From: Bacteroidales bacterium UBA6377
Lineage (GTDB): Bacteria; Bacteroidota; Bacteroidia; Bacteroidales; UBA932
Direction of reading: 5' to 3'
Assembly (NCBI GenBank): GCA_002438805.1
Contig: DJQV01000023.1
Coordinates: 1,382 to 65,381 of the forward strand
Length of the DNA stretch: 64,000 nucleotides
The notes under the pieces were generated by a model. That model saw only the letters and a list, made by a program, of their open reading frames with translations, was not told where the DNA came from and did no database searches. The translations under genes were made by a program, and so were the position numbers. Below are positions 1 to 8,539 of the stretch, piece by piece. The first letter of the stretch is position 1, and each line of letters starts with the position of its first letter.

Positions 1-272
1 GACGCGCACGGTTTAGGCTCCTCCCCTTTCGCTCGCCACTACTCAGGGAATCGATATTTCTTTCTTCTCCTGCAGGTACTAAGATGTTTCAGTTCCCTGC
101 GTTCGCCGCGCTCGCGCGCTGCACGCACTTCATGCGTGCGGGTTTCCCCATTCGGACACCTCCGGATCTCTTCCTGTTTGCGGATCCCCGGAGCTTTTCG
201 CAGCTTACCACGTCCTTCTTCGCTTCCGGAAGCCTAGGCATCCCCCGTTCGCCCTTCTCCTCTTTCTCTCGT
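1..272 (-). rRNA. rrl: 23S ribosomal RNA, 5' portion (continues past window start)
   Basis: The reverse complement shows the conserved 5' domain of bacterial 23S rRNA: the GGATGCC block near 240, GAAGGACGTG near 215, CCGAATGGGGAAACC near 150, GGGAACTGAAACATC near 95 and GTAGTGGCGAGCG near 40. The mature 5' end is placed near 272 by comparison with the usual distance to GGATGCC, so it may be off by about ten bases. No 16S rRNA or tRNA lies upstream; pepT, on the opposite strand, does. Protein-like reading frames inside this stretch are not genes. Confidence 0.95.
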
Positions 273-459
273 GTGAATCGACATTTCTGTCTTTCTCTCG
301 CCTATTCTTCTTTTCTGAAATTGTAGTCCCTCAATTCTTCGGAACCGATAAGACTCGATTCTTTCACAATTTACTCAGACTAATCTAATTTCTATCTTTC
401 TTACCTCGTTTCTCTCTCAGTATTGTCAATGATCTCTTGTTCTCCCCCGAAAGGGATTG
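273..459 (-). other. Leader of the 23S transcript
   Basis: About 185 bases between the promoter and the 23S 5' end. Read on the minus strand it is rich in purines and contains GAGATCATTGACA, which resembles the antitermination-like leader sequence of Bacteroidales rRNA operons. It holds no tRNA and no convincing protein gene. Confidence 0.55.
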
Positions 460-490
460 CAAAGGTAGTCATTAAAATTGAAAGTGCAAA
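460..490 (-). promoter_or_regulatory. Promoter of the 23S rRNA gene
   Basis: On the minus strand there is a -33 TTTG (487-490), a 19-nt spacer, and a -7 box TACCTTTG (460-467). This is a perfect match to the Bacteroidota vegetative promoter. Transcription should begin near 452, about 180 bases before the 23S gene, so the 23S gene appears to be driven directly. Confidence 0.8.
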
Positions 491-624
491 CTTTTTCTCA
501 AATTTTTCAAAAAATCTTGACTCCACGCCCCACGCGGTGCTCTCCGGCCTCCGCAAGAGTGGCATTTCCGGCAAATTTGCTAAATTTACACGATTGCAAC
601 GAGAAGACACAAATATTCTATTAT

Positions 625-1845
625 ATGGAAAATATCAAGGACAGATTCCTGCGCTATGTCGCGATAGACACGCAGTCCAATGAAGAAAGCGAAAGCCAGC
701 CATCAGCCGAAAAAGAGCTCAATTTGCTCAGACTCCTCAGAGACGAGCTCAATGCTCTCGGGGTCAAGGCGGAACTTGATGAGTGGGGTTATGTCATGGC
801 CTCCATCCCCTCAAATATCAGCAAGAAAGTGCCGGCCGTGGGCTTCATTGCCCATGTGGACACCGCCCCCGACGCCTCGGGAGCAGACATCAAGCCTCAG
901 ATAATCAGCAATTACGATGGTTCGGACATCCCGCTCAAAGGCGTGCCGGGTCTTAGTCTGAAGACGTCCGATTTCCCGGAACTCCTCACACACAAGGGGG
1001 AGACCATCATCACCACTGACGGCACGACCCTGCTCGGAGCGGACGACAAGGCCGGTGTGGCAGAGATAATGGATGCCGTGCAATATATAGTGGAGCATCC
1101 GGAGTTCAAGCACGGCGACATCAAGATCGGCTTCACTCCGGACGAGGAGATCGGGCGCGGAGTGGTGAAATTCGATGTCAAAAAGTTCGGTGCGGACTAC
1201 GGATATACCATGGACGGGGGCGAGGTCGGAGAACTCGAGTTCGAGAACTTCAACGCCGCATCTGCCGTCGTGCACATCCAGGGCCGCAATGTCCATCCGG
1301 GCTACGCCAAAGGCAAGATGCTCAACTCCATCATCATAGCCAACGAGTTCATCTCCCTTCTCCCACAGGACCAGAGGCCGGAGTGCACCCAGGACTACGA
1401 GGGCTTCTTCCATATCGTCGCCTGCAAGGGCAGCGTGGAAGAGACCACCCTCACCTATATAATAAGGGACCATGACAGGGCCAAATTCGAGCGCAAGAAG
1501 GAAGTCATCAACGAATGCGCAGCCTTCATCAACCTCCGCTACGGCAAAGACTGCGTGACCGTGACCCTCAAGGACCAGTATTACAACATGCGCGAGCAGG
1601 TGGAGCCTCACTACCACGTGGTGGAGAAGGCGGTGAAAGCCATGGAGATGGCCGGAATCAAGCCGCACATCCAGCCGATACGCGGCGGCACCGACGGGGC
1701 GAACCTCTCATTCAGAGGTCTCCCGTGCCCGAACATCTTCGCCGGAGGGCTGAACTTCCACGGACGCTACGAATGGGTGCCGGTGGAGAGCATGGAGAAA
1801 GCATCCAAGGTCATCCTCAACATCATCAGCCTCTACACAGAATAA
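625..1845 (+). CDS. pepT: Peptidase T (tripeptide aminopeptidase)
   Basis: A cytoplasmic di-zinc aminopeptidase of the M20 family that removes the N-terminal residue from tripeptides. The start at 625 gives 406 residues, the usual PepT length; an upstream in-frame ATG at 478 would add 49 residues of unrelated sequence and overlaps the divergent rRNA promoter. Metal ligands fall at the family positions: His77 and Asp79 (HVD), Asp140 (GADDKAG), Glu174-175 (PDEEIG), Asp196 (MDGG) and a C-terminal His in NFHGRYEW. It stands alone, divergent from the 23S gene. Confidence 0.96.
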   Translation: MENIKDRFLRYVAIDTQSNEESESQPSAEKELNLLRLLRDELNALGVKAELDEWGYVMASIPSNISKKVPAVGFIAHVDTAPDASGADIKPQIISNYDGSDIPLKGVPGLSLKTSDFPELLTHKGETIITTDGTTLLGADDKAGVAEIMDAVQYIVEHPEFKHGDIKIGFTPDEEIGRGVVKFDVKKFGADYGYTMDGGEVGELEFENFNAASAVVHIQGRNVHPGYAKGKMLNSIIIANEFISLLPQDQRPECTQDYEGFFHIVACKGSVEETTLTYIIRDHDRAKFERKKEVINECAAFINLRYGKDCVTVTLKDQYYNMREQVEPHYHVVEKAVKAMEMAGIKPHIQPIRGGTDGANLSFRGLPCPNIFAGGLNFHGRYEWVPVESMEKASKVILNIISLYTE

Positions 1846-1962
1846 CATTGCCAAACGCCTTACGCCGCCACCGGATGTTTTATGGGACGGGCCAGATTGC
1901 GGATGTATCGTTGATGCCATTTTCTCCAAGCCCGGTCATGGCACCATAGCCTACATAAGCCT

Positions 1963-2023
1963 CTGTGGCAGGTGTGCATAACCGATGGGGCCCCTCAGGG
2001 TACGTCGGCCACACCTGTCACAG
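1963..2023. repeat. Long inverted repeat of unknown role
   Basis: CTGTGGCAGGTGTG (1963-1976) pairs with CACACCTGTCACAG (2010-2023), 13 of 14 bases. The 33-base loop contains a second nested pairing (CCGA with TCGG) and GGGG-CCCC. There is no T-run, so it is not a simple terminator for pepT. It could be part of a structured RNA. I do not recognise it as tmRNA, RNase P RNA or SRP RNA. Confidence 0.55.
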
Positions 2024-2066
2024 TTGGAACGCGACCAGAGACGGTTACCCACGACCGAGGCTGACG

Positions 2067-2452
2067 GATTTGCCCCAAATCAGCAGCATGAGGCAATCAT
2101 GTAGTTGCAGCTGTGGAAAAGCGCTTTTCAAGCAAAGTCGGAAAGCGACTGCTTTCCGGAGGGCCGCGTCAGCGGCGCGGCTGAGCGTCAGCGAATTTGC
2201 GAAGCGAATGAGCAGCGAAGACGCCCGGCGAAGGCTTGCAAGGAAAAGGGAATGGCTTGAAGTCCGCATCAGCGGACCGCCCGGGGCCGGGATTTTGCGA
2301 ATGCAAAATCAGAAAGGCCTTGAGGGCGCAGGGTCCGGGGATATGCCCCGTAAAGGTAGTGCTCATCAGAGCACCGGCGCGGTCGCGGGACTTTGCACCG
2401 GCAAAGTCGGAAAGCGACTTGAGCGCCGCAGGAGTCTGAGGATATGCCTCAG
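2067..2452. repeat. Array of about ten short perfect hairpins
   Basis: Between pepT and tRNA-Leu there is a run of small perfect stem-loops: GATTTG at 2067, CGGAAAGC at 2139 (loop GACT), GCCGC at 2163 (loop GTCA), GTCCGC at 2262 (loop ATCA), GATTTTGC at 2291 (loop GAAT), CGGGG at 2336 (loop ATATG), GTGCTC at 2359 (loop ATCA), GACTTTGC at 2389 (loop ACCG), AGTCG at 2405 (loop GAAAG) and CTGAGG at 2436 (loop ATATG). Loops recur while stems differ. Long frames here on both strands are by-products of the repeat structure and resemble no protein I know. Confidence 0.8.
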
Positions 2453-2460
2453 CAATATAG

Positions 2461-2545
2461 TGCCCGGGGCCGGACTCGAACCGGCACATCTTTAGAGGAT
2501 AATGGATTTTGAGTCCATCGCGTCTACCAATTCCGCCACTCGGGC
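2461..2545 (-). tRNA. tRNA-Leu (anticodon CAA)
   Basis: The minus strand shows a class II tRNA with a long variable arm: acceptor GCCCGAG, D-arm with AATTGGTAGACGC, anticodon stem TGGA and loop CTCAAAA (anticodon CAA, reading UUG), and T-arm with GTTCGAGTC. CCA is not encoded. One oddity is an A-C mismatch at acceptor pair 6-67, where the usual Bacteroidales form pairs. Confidence 0.95.
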
Positions 2546-2627
2546 AAACAGATTGCAAAGGTATCCAAAAATCGCGATTTATCAAATATTTGCACTATCT
2601 TCGTTTTTGGCAAAAACTTGACTGGAT

Positions 2628-3581
2628 ATGAACAACAATATTTTTGTCGTATATGACCGCAACGTCGCCGACTTCGCTCTGAAGATTGCGGACGGCCGGC
2701 CGGCTCTGCCTATCATCGCGGATGAAGAACACAAGACGATGGACAGCGTACTCAGAATCTGCCGCTGGCTGCTCTCCGAGGGCGCAGACCGCAATGCCAT
2801 CATCTACGCAATAGGAGGCGGGGTCACCACAGACATGGCCGGATTCGCCGCAAGCATCTACAAGCGTGGCGTCAAATACGTCAACTACCCCACCACACTG
2901 CTCTGTCAGGTGGACGCCGGGATAGGCGGCAAGACAGGTGTGAACCTCGACTCATATAAAAACATGATCGGCGTAATCCGCTTCCCCTCCGACACGAGAA
3001 TCTACCCGGAGACGCTCCGTACCCTTCCGGCGCGCGAACTCCGCTCCGGAGCAGCCGAGCTTCTGAAAACCTTCATCATCGAGGACAAAGGCAACTACTC
3101 AAAAGCCGTAAAGGCCCTCTCCGGTGAGGTTGACTTCAACGCCCTCGCCCCGCTCATCAAGGCCGCAGCCGACATAAAGCGTAAAATCGTCTCAAAAGAC
3201 CCATACGAAGAGGGGCCGCGCCGCCTACTTAATCTCGGGCACACATACGCCCACGCCATCGAATGGTACCAGCACACGCACGCCACCCCAAACCCTATGA
3301 CCCACGGAGAAGCAGTGGCTGTCGGCATCATCCAGGCCGCCAGACTGTCCGAGAGGCTTGGCATCGCAGAAAGCGGAACCGCGGAGAAACTGAAATCCGA
3401 CCTGTCCGCCTGCGGCCTCCCGACCAGCCTCCCCTGCCCCGAAAAAGAACTCGAACAGGCGATGCACAAAGACAAGAAAGCCGAAAACGGCATCATCCAC
3501 TTTGTCCTCATCAAAAAAATAGGCAAGGTGATAATCAAAGATTTACATGATCTGCACCAGCATTCAGAACAAGACCTATAA
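2628..3581 (+). CDS. aroB: 3-dehydroquinate synthase
   Basis: Second enzyme of the shikimate pathway; NAD- and zinc-dependent cyclisation of DAHP to 3-dehydroquinate. The family signatures are present: GGGVTTDMAGFAAS for NAD binding, GGKTGVN, the zinc ligands in GAAELLK, LGHTYAHA and THGEAVAVG. At 317 residues it is shorter than the usual 350-360, mostly at the N-terminus, where the Rossmann part is compact. Its end overlaps the next gene by 35 bases, so the two are probably translationally coupled. A weak -7 box (TATCTTCG near 2594) lies upstream. Confidence 0.93.
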   Translation: MNNNIFVVYDRNVADFALKIADGRPALPIIADEEHKTMDSVLRICRWLLSEGADRNAIIYAIGGGVTTDMAGFAASIYKRGVKYVNYPTTLLCQVDAGIGGKTGVNLDSYKNMIGVIRFPSDTRIYPETLRTLPARELRSGAAELLKTFIIEDKGNYSKAVKALSGEVDFNALAPLIKAAADIKRKIVSKDPYEEGPRRLLNLGHTYAHAIEWYQHTHATPNPMTHGEAVAVGIIQAARLSERLGIAESGTAEKLKSDLSACGLPTSLPCPEKELEQAMHKDKKAENGIIHFVLIKKIGKVIIKDLHDLHQHSEQDL

Positions 3582-5541
3582 GCAGATACTCGAGATCCTC
3601 GCCAACCCTCAGATCGAGATGGCGGAGATAAGGCTCGACCGCTGCGAACTCTCCAAAGAGGAGATTGAAGACCTTTTCGGCAACTCCGACACGCCGCTCA
3701 TCGCGACATGCAGGATAGACGAAGCAGGCGAAGCCGCCGCCCAAAGACGGTTGCAGGCAGCCATAGAAGCAGGAGCACGCTATGCCGACCTCGAAATCGA
3801 GGCCCCCTCATCAATGAGCAAGGAATTCCAGAAACTCTGCCTGCGTCACGGCACTGAAATCATCCGCTCCTACCACAATTTCACGGAAACCCCCGATGAC
3901 CAGCAGCTCCAGAAAGCCCTGGCCCGATGCTTCCGCTATGGTGCGGACATCGCCAAACTCGCCCTCCGCTGCAACTCCTCATCGGACGCAAGCCGTATAG
4001 AGTCCCTGTATTCCATCGTGCTCGAAGACATCCCATCCCTCGAGGGGAGACTGATCGCCTTCGGTATGGGAGAGGAGGGGAAAGACAGCCGTGTTGAGTG
4101 CCTGAAACGCGGAGCTCCGTTCAGCTATGCCTCGTTGAGCGAGGAAGAAGCCACCGCACCAGGACAATGGACCACAGCACAGATGCGCCGGGCAGTCTAC
4201 GGCAACTTCAGCGGCTACCATGCAAAAGACCTCTGCATGCCAGCCTCAAAAAGTTTTGCCCAGAGGGCTATAATCTCCGCCGCGCTTGCAACGGGTACTT
4301 CGCGGCTGAGAGGATACAGTCCCTGTGGAGACACGGACGCGGCCATAGAAGCTGCCAGACAGATGGGAGCGGACATCCGCATAGACGGCGGCACCCTGAC
4401 AATCACCGGCACCTCAGCATCATACGGAAGCCTTGACATGGACACCATAGACACGGGTGAATCAGGACTTCTCACCCGCCTGCTCATCCCGGTGATAGCC
4501 GCAGCCGGCAAAGGCAGGTTCACGGTAAACGGACACGGGACACTTCTGCGCAGACCTCTTGACAACGCAGCCGGCATCATGGCGGCCTACGGAGTCCTGC
4601 TCTCCAACATACCGGACAAAGATGAGCGCAACCTCTATGTCCCCCTTGAAGTCAAAGGCAGGCTCATCCCCGGCAACGCGGAAGTCCCGGGAAACGGAGG
4701 TTCCCAGCTGATCTCCGGCCTGCTGATGGCACTTCCACTCTGCGAACCGGGCTCGGAACTGTATGTCAACGAGCCCAAGAGCATCCCGTATATGTACATC
4801 ACCCTCGATGTGCTGCGCCACTTCGGGATCAAGACCAGAAGCGAGATGGAGGGAGATGCCGAGATGCTTGAAGCCGATGACTGGTCATCATGCTCCGGCA
4901 TACGCTTCAAGATAAGAGGCGGCCAGCACTACCATGCCTCCGACTTCGCCATCGAGGGGGACTGGAGCGCCGCGGCAAACTTTCTGGTGGCAGCAGCCAT
5001 ATTCGGCTCGGCGGAAGTGCGTGGACTTGACACGAGAAGTATCCAGGCCGACCTAGCTATTGTGGACATCATCGTGGAAGCCGGGGCTGTAGTCTCACAG
5101 CTCGAAGACGACAGCATTTGCGTGCGTAAAGCCCCCCTTGAAGCATTCGAAAAAGATCTAAACAACTCCCCGGACCTCTTTCCTATCGTAGCGGTGCTCG
5201 CAGCGTTCTGCGCGGGTGAAAGCCGCATTAGCGGTGTCGGGAGGCTGTCCGGCAAAGAGTCCGACAGGGCCGCCGCGATACTCGAGATGCTTTCACAACT
5301 GGGCATCGAAGCCCGGACAGAGGGAGACGACATGTTCATCTGCGGAGAGTCCCTTTCCTCTCGTCTGCTCAGCGGAAGAATGCTGAATGGAGGCGAATAC
5401 AGTTCGCACCACGACCACCGCATGGCCATGGCCCTCAAAGTCGCGTCCATAGCCGCGAAAAGCCCCGTCACCATAGATGACGAGGCCTGCACGGACAAAT
5501 CCTTTCCGGATTTCCTCAGAGAATTCCAGAAAGGACTATAA
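3547..5541 (+). CDS. aroDA: Fused type I 3-dehydroquinate dehydratase / EPSP synthase
   Basis: A two-domain shikimate enzyme of 664 residues. Residues 1-215 are a type I dehydroquinase, with catalytic His110 in SYHNFTETP, the Schiff-base Lys137 in AKLALRC, substrate Arg182 in KDSRVE and a closing PGQW. Residues about 225-664 are 5-enolpyruvylshikimate-3-phosphate synthase, with MPASKSFAQR (Lys235), GDTDAAI, GESGLLTRLL, HGTLLRRPL, GGSQLISGLL and HDHRMAMAL. The two activities catalyse steps 3 and 6 and usually sit on separate proteins in bacteria. No stop or frame change separates the halves. Next to aroB it gives three steps in two genes. Confidence 0.93.
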   Translation: MICTSIQNKTYKQILEILANPQIEMAEIRLDRCELSKEEIEDLFGNSDTPLIATCRIDEAGEAAAQRRLQAAIEAGARYADLEIEAPSSMSKEFQKLCLRHGTEIIRSYHNFTETPDDQQLQKALARCFRYGADIAKLALRCNSSSDASRIESLYSIVLEDIPSLEGRLIAFGMGEEGKDSRVECLKRGAPFSYASLSEEEATAPGQWTTAQMRRAVYGNFSGYHAKDLCMPASKSFAQRAIISAALATGTSRLRGYSPCGDTDAAIEAARQMGADIRIDGGTLTITGTSASYGSLDMDTIDTGESGLLTRLLIPVIAAAGKGRFTVNGHGTLLRRPLDNAAGIMAAYGVLLSNIPDKDERNLYVPLEVKGRLIPGNAEVPGNGGSQLISGLLMALPLCEPGSELYVNEPKSIPYMYITLDVLRHFGIKTRSEMEGDAEMLEADDWSSCSGIRFKIRGGQHYHASDFAIEGDWSAAANFLVAAAIFGSAEVRGLDTRSIQADLAIVDIIVEAGAVVSQLEDDSICVRKAPLEAFEKDLNNSPDLFPIVAVLAAFCAGESRISGVGRLSGKESDRAAAILEMLSQLGIEARTEGDDMFICGESLSSRLLSGRMLNGGEYSSHHDHRMAMALKVASIAAKSPVTIDDEACTDKSFPDFLREFQKGL

Positions 5542-5546
5542 AGCAA

Positions 5547-5574
5547 AAAGTGGAGGCCTGACAGCTTCCACTTT
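5547..5574. terminator. Bidirectional terminator between aroDA and rplQ
   Basis: AAAGTGGA (5547-5554) pairs with TCCACTTT (5567-5574), extended by an inner GC pair. A-rich and T-rich flanks allow it to end transcription arriving from both convergent genes. Confidence 0.75.
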
Positions 5575-5579
5575 CATTA

Positions 5580-6077
5580 TTACTCAGCCTTAGGCTCTTC
5601 CTTTACCGCCTCTGCCTGAGGTGCCGGAGCCTCGGCAGCCTCAGCTGTCTCTGCCTTCTTGGCGCGGCTGCGACGGGTGGTCTTCTTTGCAGCCTTCTCG
5701 GCAGAAGCGAGAGCGGCCTCATTGAAATCAACCAACTCGATAAGAGCCATCTCGGCAGCGTCACCCTGACGGAAACCAACATGGAGCACGCGGGTGTATC
5801 CGCCTGGACGGTCTGCGACCTTAGGCGCTACGTTACGGAAGAGTTCAGTCACGGCCTCCTTTGACTTGAGGTAGCTGAACACAACACGACGATTGTGGGT
5901 CGTATCGTCCTTGGACTTTGTGATAAGCGGCTCTACATAGCTCTTGAGAGCCTTCGCCTTGGCGACTGTGGTCGTGATCCTCTTGTGGAGGATGAGAGAA
6001 GTCGCCATGTTGGAGAGGAGAGCCTTGCGGTGACCGCTCTTGCGTCCAAGATGATTTATAGCTTTATTGTGTCTCAT
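5580..6077 (-). CDS. rplQ: 50S ribosomal protein L17
   Basis: Large-subunit protein at the exit-tunnel side. Residues 1-115 are the conserved L17 core (MRHNKAINHLGRKSGHRKAL start). A tail of about 50 residues rich in Ala, Lys and Glu follows, as in other Bacteroidota. It overlaps the end of rpoA by four bases and is the last gene of the unit. Confidence 0.97.
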   Translation of the reverse strand: MRHNKAINHLGRKSGHRKALLSNMATSLILHKRITTTVAKAKALKSYVEPLITKSKDDTTHNRRVVFSYLKSKEAVTELFRNVAPKVADRPGGYTRVLHVGFRQGDAAEMALIELVDFNEAALASAEKAAKKTTRRSRAKKAETAEAAEAPAPQAEAVKEEPKAE

Positions 6078-7087
6078 CTTTCGATATTCTTTTTCTTTGG
6101 TTCGATATTATACTTTGTGACATCCATTCCGAAAGACAACTTCATCTTCTCCACCAGAAGATCGATCTCATTGAGGGACTTGCGCCCGAAATTGCGGAAC
6201 TTCATCAACTCAGGACGAGAGTAGGAAACCAGATCGGCGAAAGTGTCGATATCAGCTGCCTTGAGACAGTTGAACGCACGTACCGACAGGCCCACGTCAG
6301 AGAGCTTGGTAAGCAGCAGATGCCTCATGCGGAGCGACTCTTCGTCGAGCTCCTTTGTATCAGGCGCCACAGTGCTCTCCATAGACATCTTCTTGTCATC
6401 GGTGAACAGGCGGAAATGATAAATGAGGATGTTTGCAGCCTCGTGAAGTGCGGAATTAGGGGAAATGGAACCGTCAGTGATGATCTCGAGATTGAGTTTC
6501 TCGTAGTCTGTCTTCTGCTCCACACGATAGTTCTCCACGCTCCAGTTGACCTTGCGGATAGGAGTGTAGATGGCATCGATCGGAATGGTGCCGATCGGCG
6601 TGTTCTCGTCCCTGAGCTCCTCCGCAGGCACAAATCCCCTGCCTTTGGTCACTATAAGGGATATTTCGAGTTTGACAGAAGGCTCAAGCGAGCAGATGTG
6701 AAGTTCCGGATTCAACACCATAAAGGAAGACAATCCCTTTGAGATATCTTCTGCCGTAAACTCCTGCTTGCCGCTGATGACGATGTTTGCTGTCTCAGAG
6801 TCAGCCGTCTCCACCATCCGGCGGAAGCGCACCTGCTTGAGATTGAGGATGATGTCCTGCATCCCCTCAATCACGCCAGGTATGGTCGCAAACTCCTGGT
6901 CCACCCCGGAGATCTTGATCTGACTTACAGCAAAACCTTCCAAAGAGGCGAGCAAGATGCGACGAAGAGCATTGCCGATCGTCTGACCGTATCCCGGCTC
7001 AAGAGGACGGAATTCAAAACGGCCGACAGTGTCGGTGCTTTCGAGCATGATGACCTTGTCAGGTTTCTGAAATGCTAAGATTGCCAT
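6074..7087 (-). CDS. rpoA: RNA polymerase alpha subunit
   Basis: Assembly platform of RNA polymerase. The N-terminal dimerisation domain carries TVGRFEFRPLEPGYGQTIGNALRR. The C-terminal domain carries the helix-hairpin-helix DNA-contact region LSVRAFNCLKAADI and FGRKSLNEI. At 337 residues it is of normal length. It lies between rpsD and rplQ, the usual alpha operon order. Confidence 0.98.
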   Translation of the reverse strand: MAILAFQKPDKVIMLESTDTVGRFEFRPLEPGYGQTIGNALRRILLASLEGFAVSQIKISGVDQEFATIPGVIEGMQDIILNLKQVRFRRMVETADSETANIVISGKQEFTAEDISKGLSSFMVLNPELHICSLEPSVKLEISLIVTKGRGFVPAEELRDENTPIGTIPIDAIYTPIRKVNWSVENYRVEQKTDYEKLNLEIITDGSISPNSALHEAANILIYHFRLFTDDKKMSMESTVAPDTKELDEESLRMRHLLLTKLSDVGLSVRAFNCLKAADIDTFADLVSYSRPELMKFRNFGRKSLNEIDLLVEKMKLSFGMDVTKYNIEPKKKNIER

Positions 7088-7106
7088 ATTATACTGGTGT
7101 TAAATG

Positions 7107-7709
7107 TTACTTGGAGTAGAGGTCGACGATAAGCTGCTCGTTGATGCTCTCCGGAATTTCCTCCCTTGTAGGGACATTGAGGAACTTTCCGCACAGGGTC
7201 TTGGTGTCGAATTCGAGCCAAGAATATCTGGTAACGGAAGCCACGCTGTTCTGGATAACCTCAAGGCTCTTTGACCTCTCCCTCACAGCAACAACATCAC
7301 CAGGCTTCACCTGAGTTGAAGGAATGCTGGAAACCACACCATTGAGAGTGATGTGATGATGTGACACAAGCTGACGGGCAGCTGCACGTGACGGAGCGAT
7401 GCCGAGACGATAAACCACGTTGTCGAGACGGGACTCAAGAAGGAAGAGGAGGTTCTCACCCTTCTGGCCGGCCATGCGTGAAGCCTTGTCGTAGGTGTTG
7501 TGGAACTGACGCTCCAGAACTCCATACATATACTTGACTTTCTGCTTCTCCTTGAGCTGGCTTGAGTAGTCCTTCTGCTTCTTGCGCTTAGCAGCGAGGC
7601 CATGCTGTCCTGGAGGGTAGTTTCTCTTCTCGAAATATTTGTCTGAGCCATAGATTGGCTCGCCGAATTTACGGGCGATCTTGGTGCTTGGACCTGTATA
7701 TCTTGCCAT
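7107..7709 (-). CDS. rpsD: 30S ribosomal protein S4
   Basis: Primary 16S rRNA binding protein that nucleates 30S assembly. Shows MARYTGPSTKIARKFGEPIYG, an S4 RNA-binding domain (RLDNVVYRLGIAPSRAAARQ) and the HHITLNG motif. It has 200 residues, the usual size, and sits between rpsK and rpoA. The zinc-binding cysteines found in some S4 proteins are absent. Confidence 0.97.
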   Translation of the reverse strand: MARYTGPSTKIARKFGEPIYGSDKYFEKRNYPPGQHGLAAKRKKQKDYSSQLKEKQKVKYMYGVLERQFHNTYDKASRMAGQKGENLLFLLESRLDNVVYRLGIAPSRAAARQLVSHHHITLNGVVSSIPSTQVKPGDVVAVRERSKSLEVIQNSVASVTRYSWLEFDTKTLCGKFLNVPTREEIPESINEQLIVDLYSK

Positions 7710-7729
7710 AACAGTCTTACATTTAAAAA

Positions 7730-8116
7730 TTAAACCTTACGACGGCCTTTCGGTCTGCATCCATTATGCGGCATCGGGGTGACATCGACGATCTCGGTGA
7801 CGACGATACCGGCATTGTTGATGGTACGGATAGCTGACTCACGGCCGGCTCCCGGACCTTTGACATAGCACTTGACCCTTCGCAGACCTGCATCGAAAGC
7901 GGTCTTGGCAGCATCTTCCGCTGCCATCTGGGCTGCATAAGGAGTGTTCTTCTTGGAGCCTCTGAAGCCGCACTTTCCGGCGGAGCCCCAGCTGATCACC
8001 TGGCCCTGAGCGTTGGTGAGAGAGACGATCACGTTGTTGAAGGTTGATGAAATATGGGCTTCGCCATAAGCTTCAACCTTGACAACTCTCTTGGATGTTG
8101 TAGTTTTCTTTGCCAT
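7730..8116 (-). CDS. rpsK: 30S ribosomal protein S11
   Basis: Platform protein of the 30S subunit near the mRNA exit site. Typical features are STFNNVIVSLTNAQGQVISW, KTAFDAG and the basic end DVTPMPHNGCRPKGRRKV. It has 128 residues and follows rpsM by 13 bases. Confidence 0.97.
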   Translation of the reverse strand: MAKKTTTSKRVVKVEAYGEAHISSTFNNVIVSLTNAQGQVISWGSAGKCGFRGSKKNTPYAAQMAAEDAAKTAFDAGLRRVKCYVKGPGAGRESAIRTINNAGIVVTEIVDVTPMPHNGCRPKGRRKV

Positions 8117-8129
8117 AATTCATCAATTA

Positions 8130-8507
8130 TTACTTCGTAGCCTTCTTCTTGTTGGCGACAGTCTTCTTACGTCCCTTGCGGGTACGGGCGTTGTTCTTGG
8201 TGCTCTGGCCGCGGACCGGAAGTCCGAGACGATGGCGGATACCGCGGTAGCAACCGATATCCATAAGACGCTTGATGTCCATCTGGACGGAAGAACGGAG
8301 CTCGCCTTCAATCTTGTATTCTGCATTGATCTCAGCACGGATCTTGGCGATCTGCTCGTCGTTCCATTCTCCGACTTTGATTGCAGGATCGATGCCGCAC
8401 TTCTCGAGAATCCTCTTGGCTGAAGGGCGGCCGATTCCGAAGATATAGGTAAGACCTATCTCTCCGTGTTTGTTGTTTGGTAAATCAACACCGGCTATTC
8501 TTGCCAT
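8130..8507 (-). CDS. rpsM: 30S ribosomal protein S13
   Basis: Head protein of the 30S subunit that contacts tRNA and the L5 bridge. It starts MARIAGVDLPNNKHGEIGL, contains GIGRPSAKRIL and the RGIRHRLGLPVRGQST motif, and ends in a basic tail. It has 125 residues. Confidence 0.97.
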   Translation of the reverse strand: MARIAGVDLPNNKHGEIGLTYIFGIGRPSAKRILEKCGIDPAIKVGEWNDEQIAKIRAEINAEYKIEGELRSSVQMDIKRLMDIGCYRGIRHRLGLPVRGQSTKNNARTRKGRKKTVANKKKATK

Positions 8508-8539
8508 AATTATACTTTACTTAATTTGTTTACTGAATA

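Noticed and set aside
84..326. An 80-residue plus-strand open frame near the window start
   Set aside because: It lies inside the 23S rRNA gene read on the opposite strand.
811..1668. A 285-residue minus-strand frame
   Set aside because: It is the antisense shadow of pepT, with no motif and unusual composition.
1900..2100. Possible tmRNA, RNase P RNA or SRP RNA
   Set aside because: None of the invariant sequence blocks of these RNAs could be found on either strand.
1965..2585. Long frames on both strands over the hairpin array and tRNA-Leu
   Set aside because: They arise from the repetitive palindromes, overlap the tRNA and resemble no protein family.
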